DNA of 64,000 nt from Apiotrichum sp. Y4204. Lineage: Eukaryota; Basidiomycota; Tremellomycetes; Trichosporonales; Trichosporonaceae. Shown here piece by piece: positions 45,958 to 58,855 of this stretch. The stretch spans positions 868,001 through 932,000 of the forward strand of contig JAMYHL010000002.1 of NCBI GenBank assembly GCA_025531455.1, in the 5' to 3' direction. The notes beneath the pieces are model-generated. The model saw nothing but the letters and a program-made list of their open reading frames with translations, did not search any database and had not been told where the DNA came from. Positions within the stretch are counted from its first letter, which is position 1. Every line of letters begins with the position of its first letter. The position numbers and the translations under genes were made by a program.

Positions 45958-47731
45958 TCACCACTCCCCCGTCCACCGCTTCCACCACCCATACGGTCCG
46001 CCACCACATACGTCGTACCAAAGCATCTCCGCTGCGCCCGTGACCCAGTCAAGAGACGGATCAGGCTCCTGACCGCGGCCAATGCGCGCCATCTGCCACT
46101 CGTGCCACATGGTGGACACGCCTGCGCCGACGAGGTTGACTCTCCCCGGGGAGTTCTGGCCGCCGAGGACGCGGCGCACGAGCTCGCCGTGTGGGATGGT
46201 TGGTGGGGATACGCGCGCTTTGCTGTCGTCCACCTCCTTGTTCAGCAGTACCCGCGCAGGCAGGTCGGGAATCAGCGCTGCTGGCCGCCCGACGCCGACC
46301 AGGTCGCATGCCCTGTTCCGGATCGAGGCGGCGATTAGCGCCCGGTCGTGCATCCCGCCTGTAAGCATGATTGCTGGGCCGTGCGGTGCCGGCGGGAGAG
46401 TGGGGATGAGAGAGGTGGTGAAGTGCGCAAAGAGGCTCTCGCGCGCGCCGCTCGGTGCCGAGGCAGCGAATGCTGTTGTTAGAATGGCAGCGCTCCGCTC
46501 ACTCACCTGGATTGGAGTACGTGCCTCCGGACACTTCCAGGATGTCCACAAGCTGCCACGACACAATCTCGCGGATCATGTCCGCCGCGGATTCCTCGTC
46601 CAGGCCGCCCTGCACAAAGTCCGAGCAGTTGATCTTGAGCGCCTTGACGAAGCGTGGGTCCGTCGTCGCGTGGATGCCTGTCAGGATCAACCACAGCAGA
46701 TGCAGGCGGAGGGGAACGTAGGCAGGCACGCCGGGGAGGGGGTGCGGGTTGGGGTTTGTCTGCCGTCAGCTCGAGCGCATGAGAGACACGGCTGTTTTCC
46801 AAGTCATGCCTCCTCCTCACTCACCAATGGCGACAGATACTCTGCCAGAAGGTATCCATGTGCCGAGTGGACCTGCACGCCGCCCCATCCCGCCTCTTCC
46901 ATCGTCTGCGCAGCCTCAACGAAGCGTCCCGCAATGTCAAGCCACTCGGCGAGATCGGTGACGGCGCGGCTCTGGGTGGGCCACAATGCGTGCTCAATGA
47001 CCCACGCAAGGAGGCCCCGCCCGACACTAGGGCGAGCGGCGACGGGCCCAACGGCCGGAACCCACGGAGCTCGCGCAAACGACCATGTCGCACTGCTCTG
47101 CAGCCCGGCGTGGCTCAGCTGCACGAGGGTTAATGGCGGAGGGTCGGTCGCGTCCGCTAGCAGCGCGTCGTGCAGCTCACAGTACAGCGGCGTCGTGTGT
47201 GGAGAGTCCTCTATCCGCAAGTCGTGGGGAGTTGCTGGCTGTGTTGAGTCGACCGCGACGTTGCCTGAGGGTTAGCCTGTGAGGCAGCGAAGGTTGCCAG
47301 TGAGAGTTCAAAGAGAGCTCAGGAAGCCGTTCGGAATGCCAGGTAGAGTCCCGTGCTGCCAAGATAACGGTAATCGCCACGACTTGCTCCGAGGTGAAGT
47401 TTCGCGTCCTCGAGAATCACATTGCCACAAGCCACGTTCAGCCACGGCCTTGATCCGGAACTCAATGTGTGACCCCAGATGTTCCATCCTCCTGTCTTCT
47501 GCACTTCTGCACCTGCCTCTCTCCTGCCACCCACTCACCAGTCAGAACAATCCCCCAACCGCCCCGTCCCCAGCGGCGATACAGCCTGCGGTGCCGTTTT
47601 CCGGGCAGTCCACCGGTGATGCCCTCCTCCATTGCGGCCTTGGCGAGGCGGTTCGGGACGACCACGCCGTTGGGGAGCACGAGCGGCGCGGCGAGCACGT
47701 CAATGTCCGAGGACTGCGAGTCGCCTGTCAT
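45958..47731 (-). CDS. NADH:flavin oxidoreductase, Old Yellow Enzyme family
   Basis: FMN-dependent TIM-barrel oxidoreductase using NAD(P)H. Exons: 47731-47539, 47264-46825, 46759-46507, 46472-45958; in frame, 466 aa. Motifs in order: PLVLPNGVVVPNRLAKAAME at the start, a conserved RRLYRRWGRGGWGIVLTGNV strand (rejoined across a 268-nt intron), LTLVQLSHAGLQS, then the signature GVQVHSAHGYLLAEYLSPL, and DILEVSGGTYSNP towards the end. PAIMLTGGMHDR and CDLVGVGRPAALIP form the FMN phosphate-binding part. It resembles the NADH oxidase subgroup rather than classical yeast OYE2/3. The physiological substrate cannot be told from sequence. Confidence 0.9.
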
Positions 47732-50520
47732 CGTGGAAGGATATACGGTTTGAGAGGAGTGAATGGTTGAGATGGAGGGGGGAGGACGCGCTTGCCGTGT
47801 TGCTCGCGGGCGGGGTCGGGTCGCCGCCTTTTGCTCTGCTCTGCGCGTCTGCCGTCTGCCGGCGGAGTACCCGGTCGGATCTGAGCGTGATGCGAGAGTG
47901 CGGGGAGTGTAGGGTCGACGTCGATGTAATCGATGTCCAGTACAGTGCCAGGTGTTGTTGTTGAGAGAGGAACAACAAAGCTTGATCTTGTTGTCGTGTT
48001 CCAGATAGAGTCAGAATCGAAGTGTCAACAACGGCAACAAGCACGACACTGAAAAAAAAAAGCTTGATGCAGAAAAAAAAAAGCAATCCAGGTGGCGCGC
48101 GTTTGTTGTCCGTACCAGTGGCCAGGGCTGCCTGGCTGGCCGGCGGAGTAGCTCTGCTCCGGGATATGTACTCGTACTCTTTTGATCAAACGGCACAATC
48201 TGCCGACCTCCACAATGCAGCTCTTCTTGGTTCCAACACTCTCTGTATCTCTTTGTCTCTAGTTCTCATACTCTCTCTGTCTATCAGTGTCTCCCATACT
48301 CCCTGCTGTGCTGGTGCTTCACGATGCCCATATCCACCCATTCACTCGAGATGCGTCGCTTGCGGTGATTCGTGAAACAATCAAGCCACGGGGACCGGTA
48401 TAGAATCCGGCCACATCCGCCAGCGTGAAGGCTTGATGGCTGGGGGCCCCGGGGCTTCGCAACCTACGACTATGGCAATTCAGGTGCGCAGGCTGCATGC
48501 ACTGCTCGGTGTTTGTGTGCATTCGCCTGAAGCCAGCTATGCATCATGCGACAGTCTCTGCTACTGCGGACTGCATATCAATGCTTGGGATGCACATGTC
48601 GTTGAGGGGTGTTGTTTCCGGTGGTCCGGATTGGCCCCCTCCTATTGCCCTTGACCTCGATCCGGATACCCGACTGCCTGTCTGTGGTGGCCATGTGACG
48701 GCGGAGGCTAAACGTCACTCTCGGTCGCCGTTCTCGGTCGCCGTCGATCACTTTGAGCATTCTGCGCATCTGCCGAGCTGGAGTGCGGGTGGAGAGCATG
48801 TGGAGTGAGTGAGCTTGGTGTTGCCGGAACTGGTTGCAGTCGTAGTGATAGTGATGAAAGCTTGATCTTGATCATATAGCCGTGGCGGTGGACGACTCAG
48901 GGTAAAAAGAGCAGGGAGACCGGGGGAGATAAGGATTCGGGGGAGAGACTGTGGGGGAAAGAGTGGGCAACAGAATGCGGGTGGCAACTGTGGCCACCAC
49001 CAACATCAACAACAACAAAGGCAAGTGCAAGCACAAGAGCAACAAGACTGTACTGAAGAGCATGCATATGCATTCCCTTCTTGTCGCTACCACATCTACC
49101 TTTACTACCATGCACACCGTGTTCCAGAGTGATCAGAGTAGTATGAAAATCCGATTGAGCCGAGATTGCCTCCACCTTGACGGTTGCCACCTGCCACACC
49201 ACGGTGTGGTGGTCACAGATCACAGGACCCCTCAGTCTCACTGTCTGTCCCAGGTGTCCTCATCCCATCCCCCCCACCGTCCATCTCGCATCCCCCCGAT
49301 TCCCGTCCCCTTCTTGGCTGTCCTCTGCTCTCCTCATCATCGCCGTCTCCACTCTCAACCTCCTCGCTCGACCACTCTCCCCTCGCTCGGAACGCCAGTC
49401 CACCCCATTCCACAGCACATACCGCGCCGCCTCCACCGTCGCCACCCCCGATTGCCCATTTGCCACCCGCTGCCGTCGCTCGGTAAGCGCTTCGGGTGAG
49501 ACGGAACAGAACCCACAAGCGTCAGAGAGCAGAGAGTAGAGCGTCTTGAAAGAGTCACCACTCATCTCCGGCATCACGTCTCTCGGCGTAGCATTCTCGC
49601 TTCAGCTCGTGTTCTTCGCGTTACGCAACCTCCAGAGTTGCTCAATACGGCCACCCCGTTTCAAGTCCACCGCCGCTCTTCCCCGAGGGTACGTATCCCC
49701 GCTCCGCCGCGACTGACGATAGTGACAACAGACAACTGTTTGCTGCCTGCCGTGTATTCTGCTCCGCGCCCTCGCCGCTCGGCATTGATCAGCTCGCGGC
49801 CGCTCATCCCGCGCCTCGAGGCTGGTGACAATCGTTCATCGCCAGTCATCGCCTTGACCTCCCCACGCCCTTGTAGTGTCTGAGGATCTCACCTCGTGTC
49901 TCCGCCCACCGGACAGTTCGAGCATCGCGTGAGTGTTACTTTCTACTTTCAAGCACAGCAGTGCTGCACTCTGCATATCACTGTTTTCTGTCTCGTTCTC
50001 GCAGTCTCGACCCCTGCACATTGTACACAGACGGACGGCGGGGCGTAATCGCTCGACAGTCGCCCCCCGGTGCCCTGTGTGTCCGCTGCCTGGGTGATAA
50101 ACACCTACTGCTTCTCATCATCCTGTCGACCTGTCTGTGTCTCTTTTCTGGTGTTTCTGTCTGCTCTTACCCTCTCTCTCTCTCTCGCTCACTCTCACTC
50201 TCCTTCTTTAACATCTATCCATTCTTCTCCTTTGTCTATCACTTTCTCTTCACGACTATCTCCTTCTCTCATTGCGTTATCTCTTCATTTCCCACTCTCC
50301 CCTTCAAACCACTGGCATTGCCACCCTTCCGTAGTCTGCTCCCGCCCCAACCGCCCCCGCTACCCCATGTCCGACTATTGTCGAGACTGGGCATCCCAGC
50401 ATGCTCCTCTGGACCTCACAGACCTCTCGTATCATTCTCCGGGCTCCCCCAGCAGCTTTCCGCCTAGCTCTCCCCTGTTGGCATCACCCTTTCCGACCTG
50501 ACCATAAACTGACCTGCAGA
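47732..50520. other. Long intergenic region
   Basis: 2.8 kb without a supported gene, covering the promoters of the oxidoreductase (minus) and the membrane-protein gene (plus). The right third (about 49240-50500) is strongly C/T-rich on the plus strand, typical of a long leader. One minus-strand frame at 49260-49577 looks mildly protein-like but stands alone. Two short A8-A10 runs occur near 48052-48080. Confidence 0.5.
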
Positions 50521-52309
50521 ATGACCGCTCATCGTGCCGCCCGTCCGCCTTCTCCTGGGCCTGCTCCGCAAGCATCGTCCGCCATGCCCCGGGCTTCATC
50601 GCCGCCCCTGTCTGACGAGGATGAGGACGACGATGCACTGTCGTTGGGCTCGTCCGACCTCGAGCACTCGTGGTTAACTGTGCCCCACAGCGAGGGTTAT
50701 GGTACTTCTGTTTCTGGCTCCGCCTCGGCCTTGGGCTCGGCCGCGGTCAGCGACCTTGACCCCTCCTCGGATAGCGACCGCGACTGGGCGAGCGATTTTG
50801 ACAGCGAGGGTCCCACTCTCCGTCAGATTCCAAACGTTTCCGACAAGCATTACGACTCTGACTCGGAGTCGGAAGTCGACCAGACACCTTCCCCCCTGGA
50901 CAGCTTCCAGCGGTCGTTCATCTTCCCCGACCCCAACTCGGCCGGCGCGAGCATCTCTACTATCAAGGACCACGGCACCAGCGACTCGACCCCTGTCCCC
51001 TCTATCGTCGACATCAAACATCCCGATCTCCAGGGCTCCGGACCACTTTGGGAGTCGGCCGGGCGCAAGACGGAGCGTGTCACAAGTAAGAGCGCCCCGA
51101 TTCAGTCGTTTCCTGCCGCCGACCCCGCCCCGACCCCGAAGCCCTTTCCGGCTGGTACTCCCCCACCTAAACGAAGGCAACTGTGAGTGACAATGGGAGG
51201 CATGAGCTGACTCCAGAACCGCCTTGGTGTCTGTCTTTACATTTGCCTTGCTCTTCCTTCAGCTTGGTCCCGCCGCTATCCATATCAACATTGCTGGCCT
51301 TATTGCCAACACTTTTGCGCCCCCAGGGCCGCTCGACGCAGCTCCCGAGGCGTCCATAACGGCACCGCCCTCGCCCCCGCGTTGGCTCGGTGGGGATCTC
51401 CAGGTCGTCCGGAATGCGTTATCGGTAGCTTCGTCCCCGGAAGAAACGTGTCTGGAGAATTCCACTCCGACGGTAGGAGAGACTGTCACCGATGCGACCT
51501 CGACCGCGTATCGCTGGTTCCGCAGCGAGTACCGCTGGTCGCGTGATAACGAGAAGCGACCTGTCAACGAGGTTTCTGTTGTGCCGTCGTCGTCTCTGAT
51601 CACCACACAAGTTGCGCCGTGCAACGACACGCAGTCGCCGTACGGCAACGCCTTCCGGAGTTACATCCAGCTGGCGTCCAAGTATACCGAGTGGTCTCTG
51701 GAGAACATTGCCGCCATTGCCGCCGCAGCAATCAAGGCGATACGCACGGAAATCGAGACGGATGTTCGCTTGCTCCAGCACCTCGTCGAAACGATGTACT
51801 CCACCTTTGCCTCCAAAGCGTCCTCGTCTCAAGAGTACATGCACGAGTCCGTCCAAGTCGCCAGCCGCATGTCCGTGCGTCTTCGTGACCAGGGATATCT
51901 ATCGGCTACGCAGGCGGGCAAGGTCGCTGCCGAAGGATTATCCCAAGCGCAGCACTACGGCCATCAGACCCTCCTCAAGGCGCGCCGCGGCCTTGACAAT
52001 GTCGTGCGCAAGTTCCACGAGGCGCGCGACAAGGCGGCTGCCGAGGCGCAGTCACGGCACGCCTCCATCTCGGACTGCCTGCACGACCGGGACCAGACGA
52101 AACGGTGCCGCTCGTCGCGGTCTGCGAAGCGGAAGACCAAGGAACGCAATGCACGCAAGTGCACAAAGGGCGGTGGCAAGTGCGCCAAGGGCAAAGGCAA
52201 GGCCAAGGCCAACTTTGCCGAGCGGCTGCCGCGGTTGCGCGGCGTCGCGCAGGTAAGTGCATAGCGGGCGTGGGCGCAGCGCAGCGGTGTTGACATGCAG
52301 CGTGGCTAG
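50521..52309 (+). CDS. Single-pass membrane protein of unknown function
   Basis: Exons 50521-51182, 51217-52252 and a 9-nt final exon 52301-52309 (CGT GGC TAG); 568 aa. Without the last intron the frame ends at 52264. The N-terminal 215 residues are acidic and Ser-rich (SDEDEDDDALSLGSSDLEHS), followed by a basic KRRQL and one hydrophobic segment (ALVSVFTFALLFLQLGPAAI). The C-terminal half is helical (YTEWSLENIAAIAAAAIKAI), with apolipophorin-like amphipathic stretches, and ends in a Lys/Arg-rich tail (KTKERNARKCTKGGGKCAKG). The topology suggests a nuclear-envelope or ER protein, but this is only composition-based. The start is uncertain: an ATG at 50367 with a 5' intron is possible. Confidence 0.6.
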
Positions 52310-52991
52310 GCGTGCTTGCTCTGCGAGCGAGTCGGCCAAGCCGGCCAGGGGGTATTGTATGTAGGTTCAGTAGGTCAGTAGCAGTGTTAGTGTAGTATGT
52401 GAGCAGTATTTGTGTATAAGCCGCCGATGAGAGAAGCATGTCTGGAGTGAGCATGGGCGCTGAACACGTCGGGCACTGAGCGTTAAGCGTTGAGGACCAC
52501 CCACCAGGTGTCGGTGACGGATGGCCGCTCGGCCGTAGCGCCGTGGGGGTCGTGGATGACAGTCGAACTTTTTGCCACCACTCGGCTACACGCATTGCCG
52601 CCCCACCAGACGGCCCCATCTGCCATACAGGCATCCGCCATACAGAATGTGAGCAAGCAACACGGGCAGAACGGGCAGCGCTGTCCGAACTCCGCGCGAC
52701 CAGCGCTATACTTCGGAGGAAAGAGCATGCATGCAATGTAAGAGCACGGAGTATAGCAGTAGTAGTATCTATGCATGCGCGCCAAAAGACACTGGCCCCA
52801 TCGGCAGGTTGACGGCATCGCACCGCGCACCGCGCACACGAGCGTTATAATCCCGCCCCGCCGCCACTCGGACTTGCAAGGACTTGGCCCATCGGCCCAA
52901 TCCACCGGCACAAGAACAAGTCATTTCCAACACTTAACCCCACCTACTCCTTCATCCTCCTCTCCATCCACTCACACTCACACCACTCACC
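52310..52991. other. Intergenic region upstream of PEX3
   Basis: About 680 bp holding the PEX3 promoter. The last 120 bp before the start codon are C/A-rich (CCACTCACACTCACACCACTC). There is no coding exon. Confidence 0.6.
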
Positions 52992-55150
52992 ATGACACCT
53001 GCCTGGCAGCGCCGCGTGCGCCGCGCGCTCATGCTCACGGGCACCGCGACGACCGTGTACCTCTTTTTCGGCTATGTGTTTGGGCGGATGCGGGATGCGC
53101 GTGTGCGTGCGCTCAAGGAAAGGAGGGAGAAGGAGATGTGAGTGGGACTGGGGCGAGGGCGGGGTGAGGGGGATGAGAGGAGGGATGGGGAGCGGGGAGG
53201 ACGCGAGGAGGCGTAACCGCGGGAATGTCGAGAGGTGGACGGGGGAGAGACGGGGGAGCTCTCACCTGGTCCTGGTGGGCACCGGGGCAGCTCCACTCCC
53301 GGCCGAAGATGCGTTCTGTGCATCGATGCCGGGTATCGTGAGCACGGTGTCTAGATAGCATCGCGCGTTGCGGGTTTGCCCATCTACACCGTCCGTTCTC
53401 GCTGCACGCTCCACCTGCCCGCCCTGACCGATGCTCTCGTACTCGAATCGTACTGACATTGCAGAATCAAGGCGCACTTCATGTCGCTGCTGAGCACGAT
53501 ATCCCTGACGCTGTACGCGCTGCTCCCGACGCTCGAGCCGCAACTCTTCGCCGCGTACCCCGTTGAGAAGACGTCGCAGGCACTCCAGGCCAAGAGCAGC
53601 ACGGGCGCGAGCGTCGGCTCGCCAGCAGACACGAACACGACGACGACCACCGAGTCGACCCCGGCCGACTCGCTCCTCCTCGAACACCCTGATCCTACCT
53701 CGGCGCAGATTACGGACATTGTCGACCTCGAGGCGAGCACGATCAGCGGCGCGACCACGCTTTCGGTGCCTACCATTGCCGAGAGCGTTGCGTCCGTCGC
53801 CGACTCTGACGTTTCCACCAGCACCAACTCGGAGGACCCGCATCCCGCCGAGAGCTGGGCGAGCGAGTTCAGCGCCGTCAACGCCCCGAGCGAGCGGACA
53901 GACGAGGACATAGTGGGTAAAGTGTTAAATCAGTACTGACGGCAGCTCACGGCTTCCACCGCGTCGCAGCCTATATCACTTCCGCCGACGGACACGTCGT
54001 CTGCCATCCCCTCCCCGTCGTCCGAGCTCTCCGCCCTCCAGGCGTCCCCGCCCCGCGCGCTCCGCTCCCCGCCCAGCCCGCCGCCCGACCCCCGCTCGAA
54101 GAAGGAGCTCTGGCGCGATCTCAAGATTCAGAGTGAGTGATAGCTGGTAGACGGTTCACATCACTTACACCAGACCTCACCCGCGCGTTCGCCACCGTCT
54201 ACCTTGTCCCGCTCATCTACCTTCTCACCTCGTCTCAACTCACCATCCTCGCACGCACGCGCTACCTCTCGGACGTCAAGGCGTCGAACGCTGCGCGTGC
54301 ACGCGAGCAGGAGTTCGCAGCGGCTGCACACCGTCGCACGTCGGGGGGCCTCTTTGGCTATTTTTCCGCTGATGCGATGGGCCTCGGCGAGTATGTTGAG
54401 CGCAGCGCGTCGGCTGGCGCGTCGCTCATTCCCAAGAGCGTGCGCGAGTGGTTCTACGGCGTCGACCCTGTCGCCGAAGAGTCGCCCGACGTCACCGCCG
54501 AGCGCGAGGCGCAGCTCGAGGCGGACAATGCCGAGTCGGAGCGCGTCTTCCTCACCTACTCGTGGTGGCTGCTGCACGAGGGATGGCGCACGATCGCTGC
54601 GCGCGTCGAGACTGCCGTCGAGCGCGTCTTCGCCCCGCTCGGCCTCAAGCGCGAAATCACCCCCGAGACATGGGAAGCGCTCGTCAAGGAGCTGCGCGCC
54701 GCGGTCGAGACCGAGGTCGACGACGGCGACAAGGTCCGCCTGTACGATTTCACCCAGCTCGTCATCCCCAGCACACCGCTTCCCCCGACATTCGAAGAGT
54801 GCCCGCTGCCGCTCTCGCCGGACGAGTACGGCCCATACCTCGTGTCTCTCCTCCGCCAGACGACCGAGCACGTCTCGTCGCCCGACGCGCGCCTGATCAT
54901 CGAAAAGGGCGTGACCGCAATGCTCTCCGCCCTCGCCGACACGCTGTACACTCCCGAAACGCCGCACGCGCAGGCATTCATCGAGCCCCTCCGCCCGCGT
55001 CGCTTCGCCGACCTCCTCCCCGAGCTCAACCGCTGGACGCGCGGCGTGTGGGAGGGCATTCCTGACGGCGGCGTCGAGACCCTCCTTGCCCTGCCTGAGT
55101 TTGAGGCGTTTGCCGCCCTCGTGTTTGGCGACTGGGCACCGAGGGACTAG
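52992..55150 (+). CDS. PEX3: Peroxisomal biogenesis factor 3 (peroxin-3)
   Basis: Peroxisomal membrane protein that docks PEX19 and inserts other peroxisomal membrane proteins. Exons: 52992-53137, 53465-53912, 53946-54132, 54174-55150; in frame, 585 aa. The N-terminus has a basic patch and one membrane anchor (RRALMLTGTATTVYLFFGYV) followed by a basic helix. LYALLPTLEPQLFAAYPVE matches the conserved LPTL block. KKELWRDLKIQNLTRAF and the following TVYLVPLIYLLTSSQLTILA are the family core. The region between them is a Ser/Thr-rich insert longer than in mammals. The first intron (327 nt) is long for this locus, and the residues expected there in other PEX3 proteins (an R-F-x-x-N-Q type stretch) are missing, so a small exon may have been overlooked. 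Confidence 0.88.
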
Positions 55151-55559
55151 GGGAGAGGGAGGGGAAGAGCACAGTGGAGGAGTGGGAGGGTAGTGGTATA
55201 GGAGGGGTCGCAGGGCGGACGAGAAGAGGCGGAACACGGAGTACCCCATCACTCAGTAGTACTGTATGCATTGACGAGGTGACTCACTCATTGACCGAGA
55301 AACGTGTGGCGGGAATTCGGTGTTGGGCGTGGCGCAGAAGATGGGGACCCACAATCTCCACCCAGGTGGCAACATGACGAGTCGCGTCACTCGGAGACGA
55401 GGTACTCACTAATCTGAGACAAGACTGACAAGATGGAGCGACAAATTAAAGTGCTGTAGAGGGAGGGGTGCACTATGCGAAGATATGCGCGGAAACTTCG
55501 TATAAAAACAAGGACATACATTCAGTAGATATCACAATACAATCTCAATACAGTACACA
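55151..55559. other. Intergenic, convergent gene ends
   Basis: About 410 bp between the PEX3 stop codon and the end of the small membrane-protein gene on the other strand. Nothing else was recognised. Confidence 0.6.
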
Positions 55560-56258
55560 TTACGGGAGCAGGGGCGACTTCTCGTGCGCGCGCGGGACAG
55601 CTGTGAGACGCACCCCGCCCTCAGCCCTGCCTACTCCCTCTGCAGCCTCCCGCTCCTCGCGCTCGGCCCGGTCGGCATATACACACCGGTCCGCGTCCCC
55701 GCGGCGCATCCCGCGCAGCTGGATGAAAGCGGCGAGGACGAGCGCGAGTTGGAGCGTCCCCGTGCTTATGATGAGCAAATAGTACACCGAATGGTCCCTC
55801 AACTTACATGATTCCATGCGGGGTGATGTTCCAACCACCGATCCGCTCAAAGATGCCCTCAAAGCGCGCAAAGGTGATGCCCCACGCGACGATTAGGAAG
55901 ATGAACGACGCATCGCCTGCGCGCAGGAAGCGCGATGCCCATTTGTGCCGGTGCACGGCGCGGAGGGCGCGGTAGAGGTAGTATTCGAAGCTGTAGTAGA
56001 TTGCGATGGTGTAGAACCATTCGGGGCCGCGGGCGTGGTGCCAGGTTATGATGTTTCCTGTTGTCAGCGGAGCGGAGCTTGGGAGCTTGGGAGCTTGAGG
56101 TGGAGATGGCGATTCCTCCAACTACCCAGCCTCGTTCGCGGCTGGAACTCACGCGCATCGGAGAAGGTACGGAATATAAATGCGATGCACTGCGTGGTGG
56201 TGAGCGCGAAGATGAGGAGATGGAGGGCCGCGAGCGTCTTGATGCGTGTTGGGAGCAT
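55560..56258 (-). CDS. Small four-span membrane protein, unknown function
   Basis: Exons 56258-56153, 56057-55808 and 55764-55560; in frame, 186 aa. Four hydrophobic segments are visible: ALHLLIFALTTTQCIAFIF, FYTIAIYYSFEYYLY, ASFIFLIVAWGITFARF and TLQLALVLAAFIQL. The loop after the first span has a WHHARGPEW motif, and the tail is charged and ends SPLLP. No family was recognised. Confidence 0.7.
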
Positions 56259-56778
56259 GATGAGGGTTTGGGAGGGGATGGTGAGATGGGGGGACGATGA
56301 GATGGGGCGGGGAGATGGGGTGGGAGAGGTTATAAGAGGCTTCATGCAGATGAGGCACGGTATCACGCACATGATGCCGTTCGTCGCAGGGCGATGCCAA
56401 CGATGCCGGAGATACAGTGCCTTGCATCGTCGAGCCGAGATACAGTTACAATTGCAGACGTATGCTGTGCCTGTTACAGAGAGTTTGGACCTAAGAATAT
56501 CTCTTTTAGCCCCGTCTTCGAACACTTTTTGCTCCACCGCCCGTTTGTGGGCGGCTGTCGGAGTGTCTACGATAAAGGCATCGCAAACCCAAAGTCACTG
56601 TCCACCGCGCAAGCTGGCTTATAGAATCATATGAGGCATTCATACATCTGTACAGCTGATACTTGTATCAGTTTGCGGTTTCTGTATCTGTCAAGCTGTA
56701 TCTATCTCACCGACAACTCGCCTCGCAAGACACACTTGCGGCACTGCCACATTGAAGACTACAACCTCATCATTCCCC
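56259..56778. other. Intergenic region
   Basis: About 520 bp between the start of the small membrane-protein gene and the end of the sugar transporter. Contains a presumed promoter; no coding exon. Confidence 0.6.
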
Positions 56779-58855
56779 TCAGACGCTGCTTCCCTCGGTA
56801 TACCGCGCCTCTTTCTCCCTCTGGCCCCCCCTGCGTCCCAAAATCTCCTCGGCCTCGGGCGACCCCGCATCCGGCACGTGGCCGAGGGACACTCTAACGG
56901 GCGACCGGCGCTCGCGGTGGGCGAGCGCAAAGACGACGTCCATCTGCTCGAGGGAGCGGCCCTTTGTCTCGGGGAAGAAGAGGAGAACAACAGGAAAGAT
57001 GATCACGGCGTTTGTGCCTGCAAAGAGCGCGTACGTGCCCCACCGGATCGAGTCGAACATTGGCCCCGTGGCCATCACGACGGTGAAGTTGAAGATCCAG
57101 TTGGACTGAGAGTTAGACACTGGCGCCAGAATGTACTGTACTTACGGCTGTGGAGAGGGCGTTTGCGGGCGCGCGGATGCGCAGCGGCGTGATTTCCGCG
57201 GGATACAGCCATGTCATGCCGAGCCATCCGACCGAGAACCAGGTGTTGAACAGGAAGAGCATGAGGACGGACACGCCCTGCGCGCCCTTGTTCCCCGAGT
57301 TGGTGAGGTTGTACAGGCCTGCAAGGATCGCCATCGTTCCCGCTTGCAGGAGTGAGGTCCAGAGCATGAGCGGGCGGCGGCCAAAGCGCTCGACCATGCC
57401 GAGCGCGACGAGCGAGGTGAGAAAGTAGCACGTGCCGTTGATACCTGAAATGACGCGCGACATGACCTGTCCCATGCCCATCGAGTTGACGAGCACCGAC
57501 GTGAGGTCTAGAGGTCAGCAGAAGCCAAGCTGCGACTGTTTCGCATTTACCCACAGTACGTGATCAGGTTGATGCCCGAGATCTGCTGGAAACACTGGGC
57601 GAGGATGCCGAGCATGGTGCGGCGGAAGTTTTGGCTGCGGCCGTGGTGGAGGATCTGGGAGAGGCGGAATCCGCCCGATTCGGCGTTGACGGCATCGACA
57701 ATGCCGCGGAACGTCTGCGTGACGGCCGGGTCCTCGACATTCGTTCCGTCCAGAGCAGCAAGCACAGCGAGCGCCTCTGCATTTCTCCCCTTGGCGACGA
57801 GCCAGCGCGGCGACTCGGGCAGGCGGAACCCGTACATTGCGCCGATCATGACCACCGCAAAGATAATCTGAATCGCGAGCGGGAGGCGCCACGACGCGCT
57901 GTGGCCGATAAAGTAGCATCCGACATTGACCCAGTACGCGATCATGATGCCAAAGGTGATGAGCGAGCCCTCGAAGAGCACGAGCTGCCCGCGGCGGTGC
58001 GGTTTGGCACATTCGGATTGGTATGCGGGGACCGTGGATGTAAGGAGACCGTTACCGACGCCAGTGACGACGCGCGCGACAAGCATCATCGCATAGTCTA
58101 CCGCCGCGGTCTGGAGTACCGCGCCGACGACCATGATCAAGCCGCCGAGTGTGATCGTGTGCCGGCGCCCGATCCGATCGCCGACCCATATATTCGACAG
58201 CGCGCCGGCCATGCATCCGAGCTCGTCTAAGGTCAGTGACTTTTGAGAATAGGTTACGCACAGATCGCAACGAGGAAGGACTGCAGCGTTGCATGGTTCC
58301 CGCTGTCGCCGCCCCAGCTCGTGTCCGTCTGGGGAAACTGCTCCGCGAACGACTTGAGCGTCAGCGCGCCCGAGAGCACGCCCTGGTCGTAGCCGAACAG
58401 CGTAAACTGGCGTTAGCAGTGGAGCGCCGGAGAGGGTAGATTGGGATGGGAGGGGATGCCAAGACTAGCGAGGTGGAGTCAGGAATGGATGACGGTGTGG
58501 CGGCGCCACAGCCGATCACAGCCGATCACGAGCCTCTCGACCCTCAGGACATGGCGAGCATCAATGACAGACACTTCGCACCTCGATCGATGTCCTAGCA
58601 TCCCATGGCCTCACTCTTTGCCACTCTTCCAGTCATACGACCGACCACACTCACCCCAGTGCCAGCAACAAAGGTGACCATAAAGCTGAGCCGTGCGCCC
58701 TGCAGCGTCTTGGCGCTGAGCTCGTGCGCGCGCGCCATCTCCCCAGGGGAGAGATACTCCACGGACGCGTCCGTGCGTGCGTGCGAGGTGTGCGAGACGT
58801 CCGACGGCGTCCCCGTCTCCGCAAATGGCTCAGTGTGTGGTTTCTCCAAAGTCAT
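56779..58855 (-). CDS. Sugar transporter, major facilitator superfamily
   Basis: Plasma-membrane hexose or polyol uptake protein, by family. Exons: 58855-58655, 58406-58262, 58226-57555, 57507-57146, 57105-56779; in frame, 568 aa. Sugar-porter motifs are all present: FGYDQGVLSG in the first span, GDRIGRR between spans 2 and 3, PESPRWL in the central loop, QQISGINLITYY in span 7, ERFGRRPLM after span 8, and FPETKGRSLEQMD at the end. The first intron is 248 nt; the others are about 35-47 nt. The substrate cannot be predicted from these motifs. The gene is divergent from the flavin monooxygenase gene, so co-regulation is possible. Confidence 0.93.

Noticed and set aside
49260..49577. Minus-strand frame with a real ATG and mildly protein-like sequence (SGDSFKTLYSLLSDACGFCS)
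   Set aside because: It lies in a C/T-rich leader-like region, has no neighbouring exons or motifs, and its end is Gly/Arg-rich. Not enough to call a gene.
53262..53360. Extra PEX3 exon at about 53289-53335
   Set aside because: The length breaks the reading frame and the translation does not resemble the missing PEX3 segment.
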